From the NCBI RefSeq assembly GCF_022414535.1, contig NZ_JADWYM010000029.1, forward strand, positions 1-64,000: DNA of 64,000 nt. Reading direction: 5' to 3'. Made by a program: the position numbers and the translations under genes. Under the pieces are notes generated by a model. It did not search any database. It was given only the letters and a program-made list of their open reading frames with translations, and was not told the origin of the DNA. Positions 15,897 through 23,611 of this stretch are shown here, one piece after another (positions within the stretch are counted from its first letter, which is position 1; the number at the start of each line of letters is the position of its first letter). This DNA is from Streptomyces sp. MUM 2J. GTDB lineage: Bacteria; Actinomycetota; Actinomycetes; Streptomycetales; Streptomycetaceae.

Positions 15897-15948
15897 CCGC
15901 AACGCCGAAGGGCCCCTCTCCTGTGAGAGGGGCCCTTCGGCGTTGCGG
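15897..15948. terminator. 24-bp perfect stem-loop between convergent cvn2 and accBE units
   Basis: Positions 15897-15920 are the exact reverse complement of 15925-15948 with a 4-nt loop (CTGT). It sits between the convergent cvn2 operon (plus) and accE (minus), so it can act as a terminator in both directions. It shares the core AAGGGGCCCCTCTC-like sequence with the smaller hairpin at 15784-15812. Confidence 0.85.
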
Positions 15949-16007
15949 TACGGCGCTCGGCCGCCGCGGCGCCCGGTGCCGGCCGCTCCGGCGGCTGCGG
16001 GGCCGGT

Positions 16008-16202
16008 TCAGCGCCAGCTGTGCGGGGCGCGGAAGCCGGACTCGCGCTCCAGGCGGCGCCACCCGGCGCGCGGGCGGCCACGGTGGGAGGGAGTCGTGTC
16101 GGCGGGCCGGGCGGCGGCGCGGGCGAGCAGGATCGCCGTGATGGCGGCGACCTCCTCGGGCTCGGCGTGGCCCTTCTCGACGCGGATGTCGGGAGTGTTC
16201 AT
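16008..16202 (-). CDS. accE: Acyl-CoA carboxylase epsilon subunit
   Basis: A 64-residue small basic protein beginning MNTPDIRVEKGHAEPEEVAAITAIL and ending in a Trp/Arg-rich tail (GWRRLERESGFRAPHSW). This is the signature of the epsilon subunits that bind and activate actinobacterial acyl-CoA carboxylase beta subunits. It lies 57 nt downstream of accB, in the same direction, so the two form an operon. The enzyme also needs a biotinylated alpha subunit, which is not encoded here. Confidence 0.9.
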   Translation of the reverse strand: MNTPDIRVEKGHAEPEEVAAITAILLARAAARPADTTPSHRGRPRAGWRRLERESGFRAPHSWR

Positions 16203-16259
16203 GGGTGTCAGTCTCCGGAAGAGAGGTTTCCGCGGGGGTACCGCGAAGAGTCCGCTGGG

Positions 16260-17855
16260 TTACTGCGGGGGGTTGCCGTGCTTGCGCGAGGGCAGGTCGG
16301 CGTGCTTCGTCTGGAGCATCGCCAGCGAGCGGATGAGCACCTCACGGGTCTCGGCCGGGTCGATCACGTCGTCGACCAGTCCGCGCTCGGCGGCGTAGTA
16401 GGGGTGCATCAGTTCCGCCTTGTACTCCTTGACCATCTTCTGCCGCATGGCCTCGGGGTCCTCGGCGTCGGCGATCTGGCGGCGGAAGATGACGTTGGCG
16501 GCGCCGTCGGCGCCCATCACGGCGATCTCGTTGGTCGGCCAGGCGTAGGTGAGGTCGGCACCGATGGACTGGCTGTCCATGACGATGTAGGCACCGCCGT
16601 ACGCCTTGCGCAGGATCAGCGAGATCCGCGGCACGGTGGCGTTGCAGTAGGCGTAGAGCAGCTTGGCGCCGTGCCGGATGATGCCGCCGTGCTCCTGGTC
16701 GACGCCCGGGAGGAAGCCCGGGACGTCGAGGAACGTGACGATGGGGATGTTGAAGGCGTCGCACATCTGGACGAAGCGCGCGGCCTTCTCGCTCGCCTCG
16801 ATGTCGAGCACGCCGGCCAGCGTCTGCGGCTGGTTGGCGACGATGCCGACGGCCTGGCCGTCCAGCCGGGCCAGCGCGCAGATGATGTTGCGCGCCCAGC
16901 GCTCGTGGACCTCCAGGTACTCGCCGTCGTCGACGATCTCCTCGATGACCTTGGCCATGTCGTACGGCCGGTTGCCGTCCGCCGGGACCAGGTCGAGCAG
17001 GACGTCGGAGCGGCGGTCGGCGGGGTCGGAGGTCTCCGCCTGCGGTGGGTTCTCCCGGTTGTTCTGCGGGAGGAGGGAGAGGAGGTAGCGCACCTCGGCG
17101 ATGCAGGTCTCCTCGTCGTCGTAGGCGAAGTGGCATACGCCGGAGGTCTCCGCGTGGACGTCGGCGCCGCCGAGCCCGTTCTGGGTGATCTCCTCGCCGG
17201 TCACGGCCTTGACGACGTCCGGCCCCGTGATGAACATCTGCGAGGTGTCGCGGACCATGAAGACGAAGTCCGTCAGGGCCGGGCTGTAGGCGGCGCCGCC
17301 GGCGCAGGGGCCGAGCATCACACTGATCTGCGGGATGACCCCGGAGGCCTTGGTGTTGCGCTGGAAGATGCCGCCGTATCCGGCGAGCGCGGAGACGCCC
17401 TCCTGGATCCGGGCACCGGCACCGTCGTTGAGCGACACCAGCGGCGCACCGGCCGCGATGGCCATGTCCATGATCTTGTGGATCTTGGTGGCATGGGCCT
17501 CACCGAGGGCGCCGCCGAAGATGCGGAAGTCATGGGCGTAGACGAAGACCGTGCGGCCTTCGACGGTCCCCCAGCCGGTGATCACACCGTCGGTGTACGG
17601 CTTCTTCGCCTCCAGACCGAAACCGGACGCCCGGTGCCGACGCAGCTGTTCGACCTCCCGGAAGGACTCCGGGTCCAGAAGCAGCTCGATCCGCTCCCGG
17701 GCGGTGAGCTTGCCCTTGGCGTGCTGCGCCTGGGTCGCCTTCTCGCTCGGGCCGGCCAGCGCCTGGGTACGGATCTCGTGAAGCTCCGCGACCCGTCCAC
17801 GCGCATCCGTCGGCTCGCCGATCGGCTCACCCGTCGTCTCTTCCAAAACGGTCAT
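16260..17855 (-). CDS. accB: Acetyl/propionyl-CoA carboxylase beta subunit (carboxyltransferase)
   Basis: A 531-residue carboxyltransferase that transfers the carboxyl group from biotin to acyl-CoA, giving malonyl-CoA or methylmalonyl-CoA. The two crotonase-fold halves are complete, with oxyanion-hole glycines in GPCAGGAAYSPALTDF and KAYGGAYIVM. The residue equivalent to Asp422 of S. coelicolor PccB is Ile (about residue 424, in GGAYIVM). Known structure-function work links Ile here to AccB-type enzymes that also accept acetyl- and butyryl-CoA, and Asp to propionyl-CoA specificity. The ATG at 17855 gives the normal length. accE lies immediately downstream. Confidence 0.95.
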   Translation of the reverse strand: MTVLEETTGEPIGEPTDARGRVAELHEIRTQALAGPSEKATQAQHAKGKLTARERIELLLDPESFREVEQLRRHRASGFGLEAKKPYTDGVITGWGTVEGRTVFVYAHDFRIFGGALGEAHATKIHKIMDMAIAAGAPLVSLNDGAGARIQEGVSALAGYGGIFQRNTKASGVIPQISVMLGPCAGGAAYSPALTDFVFMVRDTSQMFITGPDVVKAVTGEEITQNGLGGADVHAETSGVCHFAYDDEETCIAEVRYLLSLLPQNNRENPPQAETSDPADRRSDVLLDLVPADGNRPYDMAKVIEEIVDDGEYLEVHERWARNIICALARLDGQAVGIVANQPQTLAGVLDIEASEKAARFVQMCDAFNIPIVTFLDVPGFLPGVDQEHGGIIRHGAKLLYAYCNATVPRISLILRKAYGGAYIVMDSQSIGADLTYAWPTNEIAVMGADGAANVIFRRQIADAEDPEAMRQKMVKEYKAELMHPYYAAERGLVDDVIDPAETREVLIRSLAMLQTKHADLPSRKHGNPPQ

Positions 17856-18234
17856 GTAGCGACCTTACGAAGCCCGCCCGGGAATGCGAGCCGTCGACTC
17901 CGTACAGTCTCGGGCGCGTTTTCCTGGTACCCCTGAACAGAACCTTCGCCGAGTGCAGGCATTCCGACTGCTCAGGGGGTCTCGGCGTTGTAGGGCTCCG
18001 ACAAACCAGGGGGGTGCGATGTGCCGCACATCCGGCGCGCGGGATGCCACCACTCGAGTGACACGGGGGGCCGCCGAAGAGACTAGCGGGAAGAGTGGCA
18101 ACCCCCGAAACACAGCCAGAGAAGTTGAACCTTGAACGGAATAGGGCTACGGTCGACGGCGTTGGCTAATTGAAGATTCAACAGAAGGTCGCCGACTTCG
18201 GTACGACCTTCCTCCGTCCCCCAAGGAGCACGTC
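17856..18234. promoter_or_regulatory. Divergent accB / YceI promoter region with TTGAA repeats
   Basis: About 380 bp without a gene, between the divergent accB and the YceI gene. Near the YceI side is a perfect 12-bp palindrome TTGAAGATTCAA at 18170-18181, and two direct TTGAAC boxes lie at 18125-18136 (GTTGAACCTTGAAC). TTGAA/TTCAA palindromes are typical of MarR-family operators, and YceI genes are often next to marR genes, but no marR lies in this window. The RBS AAGGAG of the YceI gene is at 18222-18227. Confidence 0.5.
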
Positions 18235-18846
18235 ATGGGCATCTTCGGCCGCAGGACCACCGAGACCACCGCCGTCGCGACCGCGCCGGCCGCCGTCAGC
18301 GCCGAACTGGCCGCCCTCACCGGCGACTACACGATCGACACGTCCCACTCCACCCTCGGCTTCGTCGCCCGCCACGCGATGGTGACGAACGTCAAGGGCA
18401 AGTTCGGCGACTTCACCGGGAGCCTGCATCTGGACGGCACCGACCCGTCCCGGTCCACCGCCTCCCTCGACGTCGTGATGGACAGCATCGACACGGGCAA
18501 CACCGACCGCGACGGCCACCTGAAGAGCGCGGACTTCTTCACCGCGGAGGAGTTCCCGACCATGACCTTCCGCTCCACCGGCGCGGAGGCCCTGGGCGGC
18601 ACCGAGTACCGCATCACCGGCGACCTGACGATCCTCGGCACCACCCGGCCGCTCACCGTCGACCTCGAGTTCAACGGCTCCGCCAAGGACCCCTACGGCA
18701 ACGAGCGCGTCGGCTTCGAGGGCAAGGCGGAGATCCTCCGCTCCGAATGGGGCCTGACCTGGAACGCGGCGCTGGAGACGGGTGGCGTCCTGATCTCCGA
18801 CAAGATCAAGCTCCACTTCGACGTCTCGGCGATCCGCACGGCGTGA
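18235..18846 (+). CDS. YceI-family lipid/isoprenoid-binding protein
   Basis: A 203-residue protein with the YceI lipocalin-like beta-barrel: GDYTIDTSHSTLGFVARHAMVTNVKGKFGDFTG, then MDSIDTGNTDRDGHLKSADFF, FPTMTFRST and the C-terminal GDLTILGTTRPLTVDLEF and KAEILRSEWGL. Members bind long isoprenoid or lipid molecules such as polyprenyl-quinones. The first ~30 residues are Thr/Ala-rich without a clear signal peptide, so the protein is probably cytoplasmic, unlike the periplasmic E. coli YceI. The ATG start at 18235 follows AAGGAG. It is a single gene; a weak stem (GAGCGGGC/GCCCGCTC, 18866-18902) follows it. Confidence 0.93.
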   Translation: MGIFGRRTTETTAVATAPAAVSAELAALTGDYTIDTSHSTLGFVARHAMVTNVKGKFGDFTGSLHLDGTDPSRSTASLDVVMDSIDTGNTDRDGHLKSADFFTAEEFPTMTFRSTGAEALGGTEYRITGDLTILGTTRPLTVDLEFNGSAKDPYGNERVGFEGKAEILRSEWGLTWNAALETGGVLISDKIKLHFDVSAIRTA

Positions 18847-19045
18847 GACGAGGTGCCCGGGGGACGAGCGGGCCCGGCGGGGACGGAGGGACCCGCCCGC
18901 TCCTCCCGCACGCACTCGGGCAAGAAGCAGCCCACCGGGGCCGGTTCGTGGCAGGTGGTCGGGTCAGGGACGGCGTCGTGCACCGACCCCGGAGGCGACG
19001 CAGGCGGGCGGACGGGGGACGGCTCCCACCCCGGGGCGCGCCGTC

Positions 19046-20446
19046 TCAGAAGCCGCCGCCGAAGTCTCCTCCCCCGCCGCCGAAACCGCCGCCCCCGTCG
19101 AAGCCGCCGCCGAAGCTGCCGAAGTCCCCGGGGTCGAAGTCGGCTCCCGAGACGTCTCCGCCCTGGTAGCCGCCTCCGAAGTCGCCGTAGCCGCCGCCGT
19201 AGGCGGCGCCGTAGGCGGGGGCGGCCATCATGTTGCCGAGCATCGTGCCGATGAGCAGGCCCGGAAGGATGCCGCCGCCGAAGTAGCCGCCGGCCCAGGG
19301 GCCGTAGGCGGGGCCCGCCTCCCAGTAGGGACGGCGGCCCTGGTCGGTGTCGACCTCGCGGACCATCGGATCGTGGCCCTCGGCGAGGCGGACCTGGTCG
19401 GCGGCGCACACCGGCACCTCGCGCGGGGAACCGGCGGGCGGGGTCCACTCGGCGTCGGCGACCGAGGGGCCGTGGCGCGGGTCGAAGAAGCAGGGCGGGC
19501 GGCGTTCGGGCAGGGGGCCGCCCTCGCGGCGGGCGGCCAGCTGCGCGAGCGAGAAGCGGCCGTCCTCCAGCGTCTCGGTGACCCCGCGGACGTCCTCCGG
19601 CCGGGTGGCGGCGGCCATCAGCGACTTGGCCTTCTCGTAGGCGTCCAGGGAACGTTCGTAGTCCGCGCGCATCGCGTCGTCGGCGCCCGCCTCCGCGGGG
19701 TGGAAGTCCAGACGGTCGAGCTCCTCGCCGAAGGCGGTGATGTCCTCGTCCACGACGACCCGCAGCTTCTCCAGTGCGGCCCGCTGCTCCTCGACGCGAC
19801 GGCGCCGACTGCGGCGGACCAGGACGTACGCGCCCGCGCCACCCGCGAGGACCACGGCGCCGGCGGTGACCAGCGCGGCGGGGGAGGCCCCGCTGCCGCT
19901 GCCGGAGGAGCCCCAGCCGGCGGGCGCCGCGCCGCCCATGTTGACCAGGGCGCGGTCGGTGAAGTCGTTGAGCTGGGTCGCGGCGCCGCTGTCGCCCCGG
20001 ACGCTCGTGACCAGGTTCTGGACGGCGGTGGGCGGCAGGACCGCGGAGTCGGCACGGGCGTCGAAGCGGTCGCCGAGGCGGACGGCGTACAGGCCGGTGA
20101 TGCCGGTCGCGGTGCGCAGGTCGGTGAACAGGTTCTCGGTGGGTTGGTCCGCCGGCAGCACCGCCACGAACAGCGGCTTGTCCGCGTCCTTGATCTTCTG
20201 GGCCAGGGCGTCGGCGTCTGCGGCCGACAGCTGGTCGGAGGCGGCCGGGTCGACGTAGACGGGGCTCTGGCGCAGGGCCGCGGCGACGGTCGACAGATTC
20301 GCGTCGGCGGCCACGGCGCGCGGGGCACCGCGCTGCGCGCCCGAGTCCGCCGTGGCGTGCGGAAGGCCGGCCAGAACGGCCAGCCCGACGAGGGCGAGGG
20401 CCAGCAGGAGTCCCGGGAGGCTTCGGGTCCGTGTGACGGACTTCAT
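19046..20446 (-). CDS. Secreted, membrane-anchored protein with Gly-rich tail
   Basis: A 466-residue protein. A signal peptide covers residues ~1-33 (GLLLALALVGLAVLAGLPHATA). An extracellular domain follows (SPVYVDPAASDQLSAADADAL, DKPLFVAVLP), similar in layout to TPM-type domains. A membrane segment is near 193-210 (ALVTAGAVVLAGGAGAYVLV) with a stop-transfer RRSRRRR, then a charged helical region and a second hydrophobic patch (FGGGILPGLLIGTMLGNMMAA). The last ~50 residues are Gly/Asp/Phe repeats ending GGGGGDFGGGF. The overall plan is like TPM/YgcG-type membrane proteins of unknown function. Its ATG overlaps the stop codon of the small upstream ORF (ATGA), so it is probably translationally coupled to it. 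Confidence 0.8.
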   Translation of the reverse strand: MKSVTRTRSLPGLLLALALVGLAVLAGLPHATADSGAQRGAPRAVAADANLSTVAAALRQSPVYVDPAASDQLSAADADALAQKIKDADKPLFVAVLPADQPTENLFTDLRTATGITGLYAVRLGDRFDARADSAVLPPTAVQNLVTSVRGDSGAATQLNDFTDRALVNMGGAAPAGWGSSGSGSGASPAALVTAGAVVLAGGAGAYVLVRRSRRRRVEEQRAALEKLRVVVDEDITAFGEELDRLDFHPAEAGADDAMRADYERSLDAYEKAKSLMAAATRPEDVRGVTETLEDGRFSLAQLAARREGGPLPERRPPCFFDPRHGPSVADAEWTPPAGSPREVPVCAADQVRLAEGHDPMVREVDTDQGRRPYWEAGPAYGPWAGGYFGGGILPGLLIGTMLGNMMAAPAYGAAYGGGYGDFGGGYQGGDVSGADFDPGDFGSFGGGFDGGGGFGGGGGDFGGGF

Positions 20447-20643
20447 ATACCGACGTTACCCGAAGCCTTCCGGGACTGGTCAGTGATGCGGGTGGGAATT
20501 GTGCCGGTTCGCGCCGCACGATGGGCCGCGACCGGCTCCGCCGCCGCCTCTCCGTAGCGACCGGTCGACAGAAGGTGACCGGCGGCGGCGAACGGCTCGG
20601 CCACCGCGGCCGTCATCGTGTCGTCCAGGGCCGTTCCCGGCAT
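20443..20643 (-). CDS. Small ORF coupled to the Gly-rich membrane protein
   Basis: A 66-residue ORF from ATG 20643 with a GGGGAGGG RBS close to the start. The stop TGA overlaps the ATG of the next gene (ATGA at 20443-20446). Codons in the first two thirds show the strong third-position G/C bias of real Streptomyces genes; the last ~15 are more mixed. The N-terminal half is Ala-rich and helical, with no signal peptide and no recognised domain. The start-stop overlap and RBS support translation. It may be a leader ORF or a small partner protein. Confidence 0.5.
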   Translation of the reverse strand: MPGTALDDTMTAAVAEPFAAAGHLLSTGRYGEAAAEPVAAHRAARTGTIPTRITDQSRKASGNVGI

Positions 20644-20832
20644 GGGCCCTCCCCTGGCTCCCGCTCTTCACTCATGGCTTGGCTCATACCGTGAGCGAAA
20701 CGGTGTCCCGCAGGTCCGTCGAGACGTCGCACCGGCCGTGTCACCCCGGCGGACCCACCCCGCGCCCGGCCCCTACGATGCCCTTACTGCCGTGGGCCGA
20801 CCGGCCGACCGGCCGCAGCGAAGGGGGCGGGG

Positions 20833-21522
20833 ATGGGGACGTTCGTCAGGCGCAGAGCCGGCGACATGACGGTGAACGAGCTGGCCGAGCTGGACCGGTC
20901 GCGCACACGGGCCGACCTGCTGCTGGAGCTGTTCCGGCACGCCGAGAACGAGGTGATCGGGGCGATCGGCTGGTACCTGGAGCAGCGCCGGCGACCGGCT
21001 GTGTGGTCGCGGACGCTGCGAGCCCTCGCCGCGCTGCTCGGCATCGCCGGGACCATCACCCCGCTGGTGCACGCCGCCGTCCCGGCGGCCGTGCAGCCCG
21101 AGTGGGGCTTCGTCTTCCTGGCGGGCGGCGCGGGCTGCGTCCTCTTCGACCGTATCTTCGGGTTCTCCGCGTCCTGGACCCGCTACATCCGCAGCGAGCT
21201 GGCGCTCCAGCAGATCCTCAAGAGGGCCCAGGCCGAATGGGCCCAGACCTATCTGAGGATCACCGACTCCCCCAGTGACAAGGAGCAGGCGGCGCTGCTG
21301 GGCGTCATCGAGCGGCTGCGCACCGACGGCCAGCGGATCCTGGAGGAGGAGAGCAGGGCGTGGATGGGCTACCTGGCCGACGGGATCGAGGAGCTGACCC
21401 GCTCCACCACGCCCAGCGCCGGCCAGCGGCCGGGTCCCGCGGGAGTGCTGCGGATGGACCGCACGACGGGACGCGACCAGGGCACCGACCCGGCAACGAG
21501 GCCGCGCACCTCGGCCCTGTGA
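20833..21522 (+). CDS. SLATT-like two-helix membrane protein
   Basis: A 229-residue protein with two adjacent membrane helices: one near residues 65-85 (ALAALLGIAGTITPLVHAAVP) and one near 92-110 (WGFVFLAGGAGCVLFDRIFG). They are flanked by long amphipathic helices on both sides (HAENEVIGAIGWYLEQRRR and LALQQILKRAQAEWAQTY). This helix-hairpin-helix plan matches the SLATT family (SMODS and SLOG-associating 2TM effectors), which are proposed pore-forming effectors in nucleotide-signalling conflict systems. I see no SMODS nucleotidyltransferase, SLOG or TIR gene next to it, so it is an orphan. The ATG at 20833 follows an AGGGGGCGGGG sequence; ATG 20866 is an alternative. Confidence 0.7.
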   Translation: MGTFVRRRAGDMTVNELAELDRSRTRADLLLELFRHAENEVIGAIGWYLEQRRRPAVWSRTLRALAALLGIAGTITPLVHAAVPAAVQPEWGFVFLAGGAGCVLFDRIFGFSASWTRYIRSELALQQILKRAQAEWAQTYLRITDSPSDKEQAALLGVIERLRTDGQRILEEESRAWMGYLADGIEELTRSTTPSAGQRPGPAGVLRMDRTTGRDQGTDPATRPRTSAL

Positions 21523-21618
21523 CGCGGCGGTGCCCCGAAGCGGCGAGCGGACCGGTGCGAGCTGCCGCGGCGGTGCCGCGTCCGGCCGGCGGCCGGACGC
21601 GGCACGCCCTCGGAAGGG

Positions 21619-23232
21619 TCAGTGCGCGGGCTCCACGCCCGCCCGCAGCAGGCCGTAGGCGTAGGCGTCCTCCAGTGCCTGCCAGGAGGCGGCGATGACG
21701 TTGTCGGCGACACCGACCGTGGACCACTCGCCGGAGCCGTCCGTCGTGGAGATCAGGACCCGGGTCGTGGACTGGGTACCGTGCTTGCCCTCCAGGATGC
21801 GGACCTTGTAGTCGACCAGCTCGAACGAGGCGAGCGGGGGGTAGATCTTCTCCAGACCCACCCGCAGGGCGCGGTCGAGGGCGTGGACCGGGCCGTTGCC
21901 CTCCGCGGTGGCGACGATGCGCTCGCCCTTGGCCCACAGCTTGACCGTGGCCTCGTTGGCGTGGGTGCCGTCGGGCCGGTCCTCGACGATGGCCCGCCAG
22001 GACTCGACCTCGAAGTACCGCAGCGGCTTCCCGCCGTGCACCTCCGCCCGCAGCAGCAGCTCGAACGAGGCGTCGGCCGCCTCGTAGGTGTACCCCTTGA
22101 GCTCGCGCTCCTTCACCCGCTCCACGACCCGGCCCACCAGCTCGCGGTCGCCGCCGAGGTCGACCCCCAGCTCCTTGCCCTTCAGCTCCACCGACGCCCG
22201 GCCGGCCATGTCGGACACGAGCATCCGCATGGTGTTGCCGACCTGCTCCGGGTCGATGTGCTGGTACAGGTCCGGGTCGACCTTGATGGCGGAGGCGTGC
22301 AGCCCGGCCTTGTGGGCGAAGGCGGAGACGCCGACGTACGGCTGGTGCGTGGAGGGCGTCAGGTTCACCACCTCGGCGATGGCGTGTGAGATCCGGGTCA
22401 TCTCGCGCAGCCGGCCTTCGGGGAGCACCTGCTTGCCGTACTTCAGCTCCAGTGCGGCGACGACCGGGAACAGGTTGGCGTTGCCGACCCGCTCGCCGTA
22501 CCCGTTCGCGGTGCACTGCACGTGCGTCGCGCCGGCGTCCACCGCGGCGAGCGTGTTGGCCACCGCGCATCCGGTGTCGTCCTGGGCGTGGATGCCGAGC
22601 CGGGCGCCGGTGTCGGCCAGCACCGTGGAGACGACCGCGTGGATCTGGGCGGGCAGCATGCCGCCGTTGGTGTCGCACAGGATCACCACGTCCGCGCCCG
22701 CCTCCGCGGCGGTCCGTACCACGGCCTTGGCGTACTCGGGATCGGCCCGGTAGCCGTCGAAGAAGTGCTCGCAGTCGACGAAGACCCGGCGCCCCTGCGA
22801 GCGCAGATGGGCGACCGTGTCCCTGATCATCGCCAGGTTCTCGTCCAGGGTGGTCCGCAGCGCCAGCTCCACATGCCGGTCGTGGGACTTGGCGACCAGG
22901 GTGATGACCGGGGCGCCGGACTCCAGCAGTGCCCTGACCTGTGGATCCTCCTCCGCGGTGGCGCCGGCCCGGCGGGTGGCCCCGAAGGCGACCAACTGCG
23001 CGTGACGGAAGTCGATCTCCTGCCGGGCGCGGGCGAAGAACTCGGTGTCCCGCGGGTTGGCGCCGGGCCAGCCACCCTCGATGAAGCCCACGCCGAAGTC
23101 GTCCAGGTGCCGTGCGATCGCGAGCTTGTCGGCGACGGTGAGGTTGATGCCCTCCCGCTGTGCGCCGTCGCGCAGCGTGGTGTCGAAGACGTGGAACGAG
23201 TCGTCGAGCTCGTTGTGTGCCGTCTCGGTCAT
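21619..23232 (-). CDS. cimA: (R)-citramalate synthase
   Basis: A 537-residue alpha-isopropylmalate synthase-family enzyme. It condenses pyruvate and acetyl-CoA to citramalate, a threonine-independent route to 2-oxobutyrate for isoleucine. The TIM barrel starts with FDTTLRDGAQREGINLTV (metal-binding Asp and catalytic Arg-Asp), with FIEGGWPGANPRD, metal ligands HAQDDTGCAVAN and GYGERVGNANL. The C-terminal LeuA-type regulatory domain is present (TRVLISTTDGSGEWSTVGV...), so feedback control by isoleucine is likely. The FIEGGWPGANPRD segment is typical of the CimA branch rather than of LeuA. The ATG at 23232 follows a leader with a terminator hairpin. Confidence 0.93.
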   Translation of the reverse strand: MTETAHNELDDSFHVFDTTLRDGAQREGINLTVADKLAIARHLDDFGVGFIEGGWPGANPRDTEFFARARQEIDFRHAQLVAFGATRRAGATAEEDPQVRALLESGAPVITLVAKSHDRHVELALRTTLDENLAMIRDTVAHLRSQGRRVFVDCEHFFDGYRADPEYAKAVVRTAAEAGADVVILCDTNGGMLPAQIHAVVSTVLADTGARLGIHAQDDTGCAVANTLAAVDAGATHVQCTANGYGERVGNANLFPVVAALELKYGKQVLPEGRLREMTRISHAIAEVVNLTPSTHQPYVGVSAFAHKAGLHASAIKVDPDLYQHIDPEQVGNTMRMLVSDMAGRASVELKGKELGVDLGGDRELVGRVVERVKERELKGYTYEAADASFELLLRAEVHGGKPLRYFEVESWRAIVEDRPDGTHANEATVKLWAKGERIVATAEGNGPVHALDRALRVGLEKIYPPLASFELVDYKVRILEGKHGTQSTTRVLISTTDGSGEWSTVGVADNVIAASWQALEDAYAYGLLRAGVEPAH

Positions 23233-23340
23233 GGTCTCAAGGCTCCTGTTGTGAATCTTCGGTCATACCGGAACAACCGGCTCCACCGTCCCCTCATGGC
23301 CCCTCGCACGTCCCTCCCGGCTGAAGGTGGGCCAGGAAAC

Positions 23341-23369
23341 AGAAAAACCTCTCGCGGGTGCGAGAGGTC
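23341..23369 (-). terminator. Leader terminator (putative attenuator) upstream of cimA
   Basis: On the minus strand, GACCTCTCGC-ACCC-GCGAGAGGT is followed directly by TTTTTCT, a canonical Rho-independent terminator, about 110 nt before the cimA start. Such T-tract terminators are rare in Streptomyces except in leaders, so this is probably an attenuator of the amino acid biosynthetic gene. A small GTG-started frame upstream (23422-23442 region) includes the codons ACC GTC GTC CTC just before the hairpin, but I cannot fix a leader peptide with certainty. Region 23233-23611 holds no other supported gene. Confidence 0.7.
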
Positions 23370-23611
23370 TGCGCGCGGGTCGAGGACGACGGTGGCCGCC
23401 CGTACCTGGTCGTACGTGACGGTCACTGCGGACCGGCGCGCCTGCTGCCAATAATCGTGGCGAACGAGAGCACGGGGGCAGTCTGGCACAATCCGCCCGC
23501 GTGCTCACCGCCCGTCTCAGGATGCGAACAGAGTGCTGGTCACCGGCGGCCCTCGGCGATCCGGCGGGCCACCGCCCCTCGCCGGCCGGGACGTGGGCGT
23601 GCCCGGGCCGC

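Noticed and set aside
23229..23489. 86-codon minus-strand frame ending in an ATGA overlap with cimA
   Set aside because: It runs through the leader terminator hairpin, has no RBS-supported start and no conserved features; the overlap may be chance. Treated as leader sequence.
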